Part shown: piece by piece, positions 16,384 to 24,321 of the stretch | Position numbering within the stretch: position 1 is the stretch's first letter | Layout: the number at the start of each line of letters is the position of its first letter | Source of the DNA: Klebsiella pneumoniae | GTDB taxonomy: Bacteria > Myxococcota_A > UBA9042 | Direction of reading: 5' to 3' | NCBI GenBank assembly: GCA_945889325.1 | Contig: CAMDBH010000023.1 | Location: 1 to 43,697, forward strand | DNA length: 43,697 nt | Notes under the pieces: model-generated | Told to the model about the DNA's origin: nothing | Databases searched by the model: none | The model's input: the letters and a program-made list of their open reading frames with translations, nothing else | Translations under genes and position numbers: made by a program

Positions 16384-19089
16384 CTAAAGTTTTCCCGGAT
16401 CCAAGTTTTCTGCCTTTTGCTTTTTCGGCTTGGGCTTCTTTTTGGCTTTGGCCCCACCCGCGGGTCCGCGCACAGCCCGCGCGATGAGCAAGACCACCAA
16501 GATCGCCAGCAACAACAGCGGCCAATCGCCCAAGGTCGCGTAAAGAGTCGGCGTTTCCAGCAGCGGAACATGGCGCAAAAGCGTCTCTGCGTCGTCCAGT
16601 GAGGTTTCCGCCACACGGCGTCCCACTGCGTCGATAAATACAGAGATGCCCGTATTCGTTGAGCGAATCAACCAGCGCCGGTATTCGACTGCGCGCATGA
16701 GCGCCAAATTCAAATGGTGTTCCGGCTCCGCGGTCTTGCCGAACCACGCGTCATTGGTCAGGTTCATGAAAATGTGCGGGTTGTGCGCCGCGACCCGCTT
16801 GGCATAACGCGGCACCAAATCCTCGTAGCAAATCAACATGCCCAATTTGGCGCGCACGCTGCCATCGTCGGCTTTGATTTCAATGGGCGCGGTGCGTGTT
16901 CCGGCTTGGTAACGCGACGTTTCCGGTGAAAGCTCATAGAGTTTGGGGAACATTTCGCCAAACGGCATGTATTCGCCAAACGCCAATAGGAACGCCTTGT
17001 CGTGAATCGCTTCGACTTCGCCATATTTACCTAACAAAAGCGCGCTATTGAAGCAATCGGTGCAGCCGGCATGGTGGCTGGGCAGGGCGCCGCCGTGGGT
17101 GCCTGCGCCAAACAGCAGCGGGACGGTGAAACCGCGCCGCGGGCTGGTTCGGTCAAATTCATTTATATTTTCATCGGATTCTACGTTGGCAGGAAAGACG
17201 AGCTTGGCGTCGGGCAGCGGGGCGTGGCTGGGCACAATGCGTTTGGCGCTGCGCGGCACGAGGTAGCTTGCCTGAGGGGCAAAACCCAGAATACCTGTGA
17301 TTTCACCGCGACTTCCGGCGTTGAGCTCGACGAATTTTCCTCCGCTGGCCGTCTGCCAGAACGCTCGGCCCCCCCGCCCTACGAGCAAGTTGTTGCCATC
17401 CGCATCACTGGCGCCGCCGAGAAAATCACCTTCGCCCACGCCAGCATGGACGTTTACCCACGTCCCGCCGGGACTGCGCCGCGCCAGCGCGCCCTTGGCA
17501 CCCGCCAGCCACCCTGTGCCGTCGACGGCAAACCACGCGGCGTACCAATCTCGATCGCCGACCTTGCTCACCACCATGTGGCGGCCATCGCCAAATAGCA
17601 CGGTTCCGTTGGCGCCCGCGGCCACCACCAAGGCCCCTTGGGGATCGGCGGCAACAGCCCACAAATCATCAGAAGTCTGGACGGTTATGCGGGTCACGCC
17701 GTCGGCGTTTGCGGTGAGCACTGCACCGCCGCGACCGACCGCTACCGCAAAACCATTGGCGCTGTAAGTCGCCGAGGTCATGTCGGCCGCTCCGACGTCA
17801 TCGCCGCGAATGGCCAGCAATTGCGGTTTTTCCAAAGCCACCTTGGGCGAATCGCCGTCATCTGGAGTAAATCCAGCGTAATCGAGCAGATACACCTTGC
17901 CAGCGCGGGTAAACACGTAGCCAGCCGTCATCTTGCCGTACAAGTCGATCGGCGGAGCGGCGGTGGCAATTGCCGTCTCATGCTTGGGCATGTCCAGCAT
18001 TTGCAGACCCTTGGGCGTGACGGTGACAATTCGCTGGCCGCGATCGATGGCCCGCCAAATGTCGCCGCGCGGCGAACTCAAGCCCGTGAGCAGCCCGACA
18101 TCGCGCGGCAAGCCCAGCCGATCGCCGCGTTCCGCCAGCAGCGTTTTGCCGTCGTGGCGCCAAAGCGAACCGCCGTCGCCCGCGAGCATGAAATGATCAA
18201 GCGTGTGCAATACCGGCGACATGCCATAGGGCTGGTAGGCGCTTTCAGGCCAAACGATGAGTTCGGCGCCGTCTTTTTGCAATTGCGCCGACATCTGCTG
18301 GTGTTTGAGCAAGTTGTTGCGCAGCGTGCGGGCTCGGGTGGCGCCGTCTAGGTATTTGGCTTCCTTTTCCCAAATGCCGACGTTGCCTTCGACCAGGCCG
18401 ATTTTCAGTTTGGGGGCCGCGGCCATCGTACTATCTACTTGTGGAATGCGGATATAGCCCCAACCCGCGGCCGCCGCAACACTCAGAACCGTCACGGCAA
18501 TGAAGCGCCAAGACGGTGCGCGGCGTTGCCAAAGCGCCAAAAACAGTTCGCCGATGGCGGCGTTGCTGGCGAAAAGCATCGCGGAAACCAAATGCACGCC
18601 GCCCAGCTCTGCGATCTGGATCATTTCCAACTCAGGCGAAATGCCATTGCCGAAAAACCAGGGAAAAATCATGGGGATAACGGCTTCGCCCAACCACAGC
18701 GCGGCAAAACAACTAACCGCCGACGGCACGCCGCGACGGACTAGCCAGCGCCACAGCCAAACGGCGACGGCCATCGTCAACCCTTGGGTGAAAGCCTGCA
18801 CCGTGAGGATCGCGCCCGCGGGCACCATCCCCATGTGCCCGAATTCGCGCAACATTTCGGTCATCCAATGGAAACCGCCAAAATTGGTGACGAATCCGGC
18901 CAGCAAGCCGATGCGAAAACCCTGAGCGGGCGTCGCCGTGCCCGCGGCCAATTGCAAAGGTACAAGGGCAAACCAGCACAACCAGTGGATATTCCAGTTT
19001 GGAAACGACAAAAACACCAACACGCCGCTCACCGTTGCCAGCAACGCGGACAGCAAACGGGTGGCGGTGGACGGCGGCGTGTCGTTCAA
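16384..19089 (-). CDS. lnt: Apolipoprotein N-acyltransferase with large propeller-like insertion
   Basis: Lnt adds the third acyl chain to the N-terminal Cys of lipoproteins in the inner membrane. At 901 residues it is far longer than usual (about 500-550). The N-terminal membrane region (about 10-220) is normal. The nitrilase-like domain has Glu282 in IVWPES, Lys698 in HDKAFLLAFGEYMPFGE and Cys754 in LICYEDL, followed by NLTNDAWFGK and RSTNTGI. Between Glu and Lys lie 416 residues against 68 in E. coli. The extra part (about 340-675) has repeated GxGGAVLxA and GANGTVLFG-type strands with W residues, like YCF48/BNR propeller blades. The C-terminal helix (about 855-873) and a basic tail end it. 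A TTG start at 19089 with AGGG upstream is used; no better start fits the first helix. The small lipoprotein gene ends 20 bases upstream. Confidence 0.92.
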   Translation of the reverse strand: MNDTPPSTATRLLSALLATVSGVLVFLSFPNWNIHWLCWFALVPLQLAAGTATPAQGFRIGLLAGFVTNFGGFHWMTEMLREFGHMGMVPAGAILTVQAFTQGLTMAVAVWLWRWLVRRGVPSAVSCFAALWLGEAVIPMIFPWFFGNGISPELEMIQIAELGGVHLVSAMLFASNAAIGELFLALWQRRAPSWRFIAVTVLSVAAAAGWGYIRIPQVDSTMAAAPKLKIGLVEGNVGIWEKEAKYLDGATRARTLRNNLLKHQQMSAQLQKDGAELIVWPESAYQPYGMSPVLHTLDHFMLAGDGGSLWRHDGKTLLAERGDRLGLPRDVGLLTGLSSPRGDIWRAIDRGQRIVTVTPKGLQMLDMPKHETAIATAAPPIDLYGKMTAGYVFTRAGKVYLLDYAGFTPDDGDSPKVALEKPQLLAIRGDDVGAADMTSATYSANGFAVAVGRGGAVLTANADGVTRITVQTSDDLWAVAADPQGALVVAAGANGTVLFGDGRHMVVSKVGDRDWYAAWFAVDGTGWLAGAKGALARRSPGGTWVNVHAGVGEGDFLGGASDADGNNLLVGRGGRAFWQTASGGKFVELNAGSRGEITGILGFAPQASYLVPRSAKRIVPSHAPLPDAKLVFPANVESDENINEFDRTSPRRGFTVPLLFGAGTHGGALPSHHAGCTDCFNSALLLGKYGEVEAIHDKAFLLAFGEYMPFGEMFPKLYELSPETSRYQAGTRTAPIEIKADDGSVRAKLGMLICYEDLVPRYAKRVAAHNPHIFMNLTNDAWFGKTAEPEHHLNLALMRAVEYRRWLIRSTNTGISVFIDAVGRRVAETSLDDAETLLRHVPLLETPTLYATLGDWPLLLLAILVVLLIARAVRGPAGGAKAKKKPKPKKQKAENLDPGKL

Positions 19090-19109
19090 GTTCGGACCCT
19101 GATTGGCGG

Positions 19110-19616
19110 CTATGGATGCGTTGGTGACGGCGCTTCGCCCAAAAGTTCTAGAGGAATTTCCGGCGCTTCTGGCAGAAAGGCTTGCTTGCCGGCAATCGCC
19201 TTTTGCGGACTCGGATCGATAATGAGCGGCCGAATCAGCAACATCGCCCGCTGCGGCTGCGGGAAACCTTGGGCCAAAAGCTGCAATTTGGCGATGTCGG
19301 CCGCCGCGCGGTTGCGCAATTCCGAAGCAAAATGCAACTTTTGTTCATCATTGAGGCCCGCAACTTCAGTTTGCAGCTTTTTGCGAAATTGCCGAAACGC
19401 CGCATCATGCGCACCCTGAAACTGCACAAGCCCATCGATCAACTGATGTTCATTGCCTTTGGCCGCTTCGAGCAGTTCTACCGCCACATGAACGTACCCA
19501 ACGGTCTGCTCAACCAGTTCATCCTGCGGCGATTTTTGACATGCCACGAGAATCGAAATCGCGCTCAAAAAAACGAGCCATTTCACGGAAGCGCTGCGCT
19601 GACGAAAATGCCCCAT
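19110..19616 (-). CDS. Small putative lipoprotein
   Basis: A 168-residue secreted protein of unknown function. The ATG at 19616 (GGAG close upstream) opens a signal peptide, VKWLVFLSAISILVAC, whose Cys is a likely lipid anchor at about residue 26. The mature part is mainly helical: DELVEQTVGYVHVAVELLEA, then FRQFRKKLQTEVAGLNDEQK with coiled-coil character, and a Pro-rich C-terminus. An in-frame start at 19700 exists but would put 28 residues before the signal peptide. It is 20 bases upstream of lnt and probably in its operon, which is apt because its own maturation would need Lnt. No family is recognised. Confidence 0.72.
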   Translation of the reverse strand: MGHFRQRSASVKWLVFLSAISILVACQKSPQDELVEQTVGYVHVAVELLEAAKGNEHQLIDGLVQFQGAHDAAFRQFRKKLQTEVAGLNDEQKLHFASELRNRAAADIAKLQLLAQGFPQPQRAMLLIRPLIIDPSPQKAIAGKQAFLPEAPEIPLELLGEAPSPTHP

Positions 19617-19730
19617 CAAGCTCCAAGTGTCGAAAAAAGACCTGGCGCAACGTCCACAATCCACTGATTTTTGAGGACGTGCAGCGCGGGCAATAACCAT
19701 TCTAATTTCAAGCCATTCGTCAATCGGCGT

Positions 19731-19784
19731 GGCGACAAGATCGCCCCGCTACCGGTCGAGAAGTCCTCCGTTTCACTCCGGACT
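19731..19784 (+). repeat. Dispersed palindromic repeat, copy A
   Basis: The order is hairpin GGCGA/TCGCC (19731-19745), conserved core (19746-19766: CCGCTAC, then TCGAGA, then GTCC) and a second hairpin AGTCC/GGACT (19762-19784). The core matches copy B at 20 of 21 bases and copy C (43648-43668) at 18 of 21. No protein is encoded. Confidence 0.65.
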
Positions 19785-19873
19785 GAGCGCGATGTTGGTG
19801 TTTGAATCGACCAGCATCTGCGGGGCGCGATGCGACGGATTTTTGGGCAACTCACTGAATTATTACTCAAACT

Positions 19874-19904
19874 AGTCCCAAAGGGACTTCTTGACCGGTA
19901 GCGG
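19874..19904 (-). repeat. Dispersed palindromic repeat, copy B
   Basis: Read on the minus strand the conserved core (19904-19884) begins CCGCTACC and ends AAGTCC, and runs into the hairpin AGTCCC/GGGACT (19874-19888). It faces copy A in opposite orientation about 110 bases away, so the two could fold together into one long stem. Confidence 0.65.
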
Positions 19905-19999
19905 GCGTTCTTGCAACCTTGAATCTTGTTCCCACGCTGAACCGTCTGTAATCAAACAACAAGCCCTCGCTCGCCCAAAAATCTGCGGGCAGGGGGTGA

Positions 20000-20033
20000 G
20001 CGTGCCGCGCACGCGAGGGGGCGGCACGCCCCC
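20000..20033. repeat. Mutually exclusive GC-rich hairpins
   Basis: GCGTGCCGC (20000-20008) is the exact complement of 20021-20029. Each arm can instead close a local hairpin: CGTGC/GCACG (20001-20013) and GGGGGCG/CGCCCCC (20017-20033). It is probably a palindromic repeat unit; a regulatory switch is possible but no gene starts beside it. Confidence 0.5.
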
Positions 20034-20057
20034 TAAAATAAACACTGCTGATACGCT

Positions 20058-20082
20058 AAATTCCAAACTTTGTTTGGAATTT
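20058..20082 (-). terminator. Hairpin just downstream of tRNA-Leu
   Basis: An 11-bp perfect stem (20058-20068 with 20072-20082) and 3-base loop lies six bases after the tRNA-Leu 3' end. In the direction of transcription the arm ends in TTT followed by AGCG, so it could stop transcription or aid 3' processing. Confidence 0.45.
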
Positions 20083-20088
20083 GAGCGG

Positions 20089-20172
<84 letters not shown>

Positions 20173-20212
20173 AAAGGAACCCGCGCCGCTTGAGCACGCG
20201 TTGAGGGCGAAG

Positions 20213-20241
20213 AGTGTGCGGGAACCGGCGCATTTTGTCAA
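20213..20241 (-). promoter_or_regulatory. Candidate promoter of tRNA-Leu
   Basis: On the minus strand a perfect TTGACA (20241-20236) is followed 17 bases later by CACACT (20218-20213), with a GC-rich stretch after it. The -35 overlaps the stop codon of the helicase gene. The -10 matches TATAAT at only three positions. Confidence 0.35.
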
Positions 20242-21515
20242 CGACGGCGTGGCGGTGGTCGCCGCGTATCCTTGCGATGGCGCAGGACGGTATCGCGAAA
20301 CGACGGACTCAAGTCGTCTATAAACATCGTTTTATCTGGGATGATCGACGGGATTTTGGCGCCGATGTATTTCTCAATTGCCGCCAGCTTGTCGACCAAG
20401 CCTTCATCGGCCAATGCGATCGCCTTGCCTTTTTGGCCGGCGCGGCCCGTGCGGCCGATGCGATGCACGTAGTCCTCCGCGTCCAGAGGTAAATCATAAT
20501 TCACGACTAAATCAACGTCATCGACGTGCAACCCGCGTGCAGCGACATCGGTGGCTACCAGCACTTCGATCTTGCCGTCCTTAAATTCTTCCACCAGACG
20601 CAGCCGCTTCTTCTGCGGAATGTCGCCCGACATGTATTCCGATTCCCATCCGTTGTGGAACAGCTTGAATTGCAACCATTCTCCGGCGCGTTTGGTGTTG
20701 ATAAAGACCAACGCGCGCTTGGGGCGCAGCGTTTCAAACACCCAAAGCAGCAAGGGCAGCTTGTCGCGCTCGGTGACGTGATAGAGCTGTTGTTCTATGT
20801 TCTTAGCTGTAATTTGTTCCGGCTCGATTTTGACTTCAACCGGATCGCGCATGTAGCGCTGCGCCAAACGCATGACGTCGTAATTGAGCGTCGCTGAAAA
20901 CAGCATGGTCTGGCGATCTGTCGCGCAATGACCCAAAATGTATTGAATATCAGCAACAAAGCCCATGTCGAACATGCGATCGGCTTCATCGATCACAACG
21001 ACTTGCACGTGGCGCAGATCGAGCATCTTGCGCCGCATGTAGTCCATCATTCGGCCCGGCGTCCCCACGACGATATCGACAACCCCTTCAAGGACTTTTG
21101 CCTGCTTTTCCCAGTCCATCCCGCCAAAAACCGCCACAGTCCTGAAATCACAGTGTCGACCCAATTCTTCGGCATCGTTGGCGATTTGCAGCGCGAGTTC
21201 TCGTGTCGGCGCCACAACAACCGCGCGCGGGTGGCTGGAATGGCTGCGATCCGTTTCCAGCAACTCTTTGAAAATTGTGATCAAAAATGCCGCCGTCTTG
21301 CCTGTGCCCGTTTGCGCTTGGCCCGCGACGTCATCGCCCATGAGTGAATAGGGCAGTGATTTCGCCTGAATCGGCGTGCAATAGGCAAAGCCCATGTCCT
21401 GTAAACCGCGTTGGATGGGCAGCGGCAACGGCAAATCGGCAAAAAGCACGTCGGTCTGCGGCACGCGGCTGGGCGGGGCTTGGGGAGGATCTATTTCTGA
21501 AGTCATTGAGTCCAT
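20238..21515 (-). CDS. rhlB: DEAD-box ATP-dependent RNA helicase, RhlB-like
   Basis: A 425-residue RNA helicase. All core motifs are present: the Q motif before GFAYCTPIQAKSLP, motif I AQTGTGKTAAF, Ia PTRELALQI, TPGRMMDY, motif II VIDEADRMFDMGF, SAT, and VATDVAARGLHVDDVDLVVNYD with HRIGRTGRAG in the C-terminal RecA lobe. The wording of the DEAD region and VEPEQ-like segment (KIEPEQITAKNIEQQLYHV) is closest to RhlB, which in E. coli works with the RNA degradosome. The C-terminus is a short basic tail (RHRKDTRRPPPRRR), which may bind RNA. The start at 21515 lacks a clear ribosome site; an ATG at 21506 is an alternative. It lies between tRNA-Arg and tRNA-Leu on the same strand. Confidence 0.93.
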   Translation of the reverse strand: MDSMTSEIDPPQAPPSRVPQTDVLFADLPLPLPIQRGLQDMGFAYCTPIQAKSLPYSLMGDDVAGQAQTGTGKTAAFLITIFKELLETDRSHSSHPRAVVVAPTRELALQIANDAEELGRHCDFRTVAVFGGMDWEKQAKVLEGVVDIVVGTPGRMMDYMRRKMLDLRHVQVVVIDEADRMFDMGFVADIQYILGHCATDRQTMLFSATLNYDVMRLAQRYMRDPVEVKIEPEQITAKNIEQQLYHVTERDKLPLLLWVFETLRPKRALVFINTKRAGEWLQFKLFHNGWESEYMSGDIPQKKRLRLVEEFKDGKIEVLVATDVAARGLHVDDVDLVVNYDLPLDAEDYVHRIGRTGRAGQKGKAIALADEGLVDKLAAIEKYIGAKIPSIIPDKTMFIDDLSPSFRDTVLRHRKDTRRPPPRRR

Positions 21516-21565
21516 TTGGGAAAAGCGATTAGTTGCATGCAGAGCCAGTCAAGGTAGAAACGAAG

Positions 21566-21639
21566 CGTCCCCGACAGGAATCGAACCTGTGGCCTTTCAC
21601 TTAGGAGGCGAACGCTCTATCCTTCTGAGCTACGGGGAC
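21566..21639 (-). tRNA. tRNA-Arg(CCU)
   Basis: A 74-nt class I tRNA. The acceptor stem GTCCCCG/CGGGGAC, D-arm GCTCAGAAGGATAGAGC, anticodon stem TTCGC/GTGAA with loop CTCCTAA and T-arm ACAGGTTCGATTCCTGT all fold. The anticodon CCT reads AGG. The discriminator base is G, and CCA is not encoded. Confidence 0.95.
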
Positions 21640-21763
21640 GGCGCTGCGGCATGACGAGCACGACAGCCCGAACGCGCCTGCAAACACGCTGCCGGCGAAC
21701 GCGCGCAACCTAACAGTAAGTCGGCGTGGCGACAAGTGTCTGCGCACGCTGTGGGCAAATCAA

Positions 21764-23845
21764 ATGACGCAGCAAAAAATGCAGTCCGCACAAGCGCAGC
21801 CGCACGACGGCATTGACCTGCAAGATCTGACGGTTACGCAGCTGGCGGATCGCGTTCGTTTTCACAAGCAGCGCTATTACAACGCTGAACCGGCGATCAG
21901 CGATGGGGAATTTGATCTGGTTGAAGCTCGCTTGCGCACGATCGACCCCGATCATGCGGCCCTGCATGAAATCGGCGCACCCCTGCAAGAGGGCGTGATC
22001 GGCGAAAAAGTGGCGCATCGCCGCGAGATGTTGTCGCTGGAAAAATGCAACACCTCCAATGAGTTTTACGCATGGATCAAGGGCATTTGCAGCGAGGTCA
22101 CCGGCAAAAGCCATCAAAGCCTTGACGAAAATGAAGTCTGGCGCTGGGCGGCGGATGGCGCCTACAAGCTCATCGCGACGCCCAAGATCGACGGCTTGGC
22201 CTGCAGTTTGCTGTATAAGAACGGCAAATTGCATGTCGGTGCGACACGTGGCGACGGCCGTTCGGGTGAGAACATCACGGCCAACGCTCGGCGACTGGGC
22301 AACGTTCCGGTGCAAATCGATGCGGACGGTACGCTTGAAGTGCGCGGCGAAGTCTATCTGCCCCTTAGTGAATTCGCCAAAGTGCAAGACCAATTTGCCA
22401 ATCCGCGCAATTTGGCCGCAGGGATGCTCAAGAGCAAGGATCAGACCGTCTTGCCGCTCGCCGCCTTGCAGTTTTATGCGTATGATCTTCAAGGGCTAGA
22501 TGCACCTTCGGAAGCTGGACGGGCCGCTTTGCTGCAACAACTCGGCTTTGCTCCGGCGCCGGCCGTCGCTTGCCAAGCCCATGAGGTCGAAAGTGTTTTT
22601 GCCAAGTGGGTCGCCGAACGCGAGCGTCAGGATTTTGAAGCCGATGGGGTTGTTTTCAAATTTGACGACGTCGCGCTGCAAACGCGTCTGGGCACGACGT
22701 CGCATCATCCGCGCGGGGCGATTGCCTACAAGTTTGCCGCTCAGGCCGACATAACTACGCTCAATGACGTAGAATGGAGCGTCTCACGCACCGGGACTGT
22801 AACACCTGTGGCGCTCGTTGAGCCAGTCAGTTTGTCTGGCGCAACGGTATCGCGCGCCACGCTGCACAATCTTTCCACTGTCCGGCGCTTGAACTTGCAT
22901 ATTGGCGATACCATTGAAATTAAGCGCCGAGGCGGCGTCATTCCTCACGTTGAGGCCAGCCGCGGCGGTGGTCAGCTAGCCGTGCAAGTACCAACAATTT
23001 GCCCCAGTTGCGGAAGCCCGACCCGCGAGGACGAAACGGAACGCAAAGTCGCTGGTGAAATTGTCCGCACCCAAACGCTCATGTGCACAACGCCCGATGC
23101 CTGTGTCGCCGCCAAGCGCGGACAGCTGTTGCACTATTGTTCGACGCTGGATATGGAGGGCTTTGGTGACAAGGTGATAGACGTGTTGTTGGAAAACAAC
23201 CTCGTAGCCGACACGGCCGACATTTATTCGCTGCAACCTGGCGATCTAAAGGATCTGCCTCGCTTCGGTCCGCTGATGATCACCAACTTGCTGCGTCAAG
23301 TGCAAAAAGCCCGCGAAGTGGATCTCGCCTTGTTCCTGCGCGCGCTCGGCGTGGACACACTGGGCAAACACGCCGCCGAACTTTTGGCGACCCGTTGGAA
23401 TCTTGATGAAATATTGCAACTTTGCGTCGACGACCTCAAGAACCTGCACTCCCTCGGCGAAAAAAGCGCGCAAGCGATCGTCCAAGGCTTGGCAGTTCAA
23501 CAACACTTGATTGAACGTCTGCGTGTGCATGTGGCGATGATCGCTCGGATTGTCGAGACCACGTCTGGGCCGCTGCAAGGTGAGGTGATCGTTTTCACCG
23601 GCAAACTAGAAGCCATGGGTCGCCGCGATGCCCAACAAAAAGTGGCAAAACTTGGCGCCATGGCCGGTGATTCCGTCACCTCTGACACGACGATTCTGGT
23701 GGTCGGTGCCGATGAAATGGATGCGGCGTCGCCATCCTCCAAACTCAAGAAAGCTCGGAAGCTAGCGGAAAGTGGTGGGAAGATTCAGATTCTCGCCGAA
23801 AGCCAATTTTGGCAAAACCTGGCGGGGCAGGGTGTGGAATCGTGA
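21764..23845 (+). CDS. ligA: NAD-dependent DNA ligase
   Basis: LigA seals nicks in replication and repair with NAD as adenyl donor. The 693-residue protein has the full set of domains. The Ia domain (about 20-85) includes RFHKQRYYNAEPAISDGEFD. The adenylation domain has the active-site lysine in TPKIDGLACS (Lys141) and TRGDGRSGENITAN. The OB domain (about 345-420) includes SRTGTVTPVALVEPV and IKRRGGVIPHV. The zinc-finger region has CPSCGSPTRED and later Cys residues. Helix-hairpin-helix repeats (about 470-590) and a C-terminal BRCT domain (about 605-690: GEVIVFTGKLEAMGRRDAQQ) complete it. The ATG at 21764 precedes the conserved N-terminus directly. Its stop codon overlaps the GTG of the next gene. 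Confidence 0.97.
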   Translation: MTQQKMQSAQAQPHDGIDLQDLTVTQLADRVRFHKQRYYNAEPAISDGEFDLVEARLRTIDPDHAALHEIGAPLQEGVIGEKVAHRREMLSLEKCNTSNEFYAWIKGICSEVTGKSHQSLDENEVWRWAADGAYKLIATPKIDGLACSLLYKNGKLHVGATRGDGRSGENITANARRLGNVPVQIDADGTLEVRGEVYLPLSEFAKVQDQFANPRNLAAGMLKSKDQTVLPLAALQFYAYDLQGLDAPSEAGRAALLQQLGFAPAPAVACQAHEVESVFAKWVAERERQDFEADGVVFKFDDVALQTRLGTTSHHPRGAIAYKFAAQADITTLNDVEWSVSRTGTVTPVALVEPVSLSGATVSRATLHNLSTVRRLNLHIGDTIEIKRRGGVIPHVEASRGGGQLAVQVPTICPSCGSPTREDETERKVAGEIVRTQTLMCTTPDACVAAKRGQLLHYCSTLDMEGFGDKVIDVLLENNLVADTADIYSLQPGDLKDLPRFGPLMITNLLRQVQKAREVDLALFLRALGVDTLGKHAAELLATRWNLDEILQLCVDDLKNLHSLGEKSAQAIVQGLAVQQHLIERLRVHVAMIARIVETTSGPLQGEVIVFTGKLEAMGRRDAQQKVAKLGAMAGDSVTSDTTILVVGADEMDAASPSSKLKKARKLAESGGKIQILAESQFWQNLAGQGVES

Positions 23846-24321
23846 AATTCGTCGCGGTGACAGCAATCTTGCTCCTGATCCCATGCACTTCCGCGGCCAC
23901 CACTGGCGAAAACGAATGGCGCTTCGGCGCAGCGGTCGCCTCCACCCCGGCGCTGGCGCTCGACGCTGGAATCTTACACGATTTCACCGATTTTTGGGCG
24001 TTCGGCGCCAGCGTCCGCGGCGGCCACTCCTTCACTTCCGCTCCAACCACATTCGCCGCAGCTACCGCCGACTTGCGCCTCGCAATCGACGCTCTTCAAT
24101 GGATCCCTGCCATCGAACTAGGCTTAGGCGCTGGCCTTTCCGGTGCGGGCGGCCCTACCCCATTGGCCCGCGGCGGCCTAAGTCTCGCTTGGCGCCCAGC
24201 GCGCAGTTGGGGCGTGGTTGTTCGCGTCGAAGGCCAAGCCTCAACCCCACAAAACCTTGAAATGTGGGGCGGTTTGCAGTTCGTCCACTTTGGCGGTTCC
24301 GGAATTGGCTTGGATCTTTAG
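23842..24321 (+). CDS. Small secreted beta-barrel-like protein
   Basis: A 159-residue protein starting with GTG at 23842, overlapping the ligA stop codon. A signal peptide (KFVAVTAILLLIPCTSAA) is followed by alternating strands with aromatic ends: FGAAVASTPALALDAGILHD, FWAFGASVRGGHSF, IELGLGAGLSGAG, LSLAWRPARSWGVVVRVEGQ. This pattern and a hydrophobic C-terminal strand suggest an outer-membrane beta-barrel of about eight strands. No named family could be assigned. The functional link to ligA is probably none beyond co-transcription. Its 3' end overlaps the convergent FecR gene by four bases. Confidence 0.7.
   Translation: MKFVAVTAILLLIPCTSAATTGENEWRFGAAVASTPALALDAGILHDFTDFWAFGASVRGGHSFTSAPTTFAAATADLRLAIDALQWIPAIELGLGAGLSGAGGPTPLARGGLSLAWRPARSWGVVVRVEGQASTPQNLEMWGGLQFVHFGGSGIGLDL

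Larger units (their letters stand above)
19617..20088. repeat. Gene-free, palindrome-rich intergenic region
   Basis: These 472 bases hold no believable gene. They contain two inverted copies (A and B) of a dispersed repeat, a pair of mutually exclusive GC-rich hairpins at 20000-20033 and a hairpin just after the tRNA-Leu gene. A 16-base string at 19724-19739 recurs at 21721-21736. The region looks like a landing place for small palindromic elements. Confidence 0.7.

Noticed and set aside
17638-18351. Open frame of about 240 codons on the plus strand inside lnt
   Set aside because: It runs antisense to the lnt insert and shows no family signal. I also asked whether it could mean the Lnt insert is a separate gene or a frameshift; the lnt frame is continuous with both halves of the active site.
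20000-20033. CRISPR array
   Set aside because: The repeats here are palindromes of differing sequence without regular spacers, and no cas gene is present.
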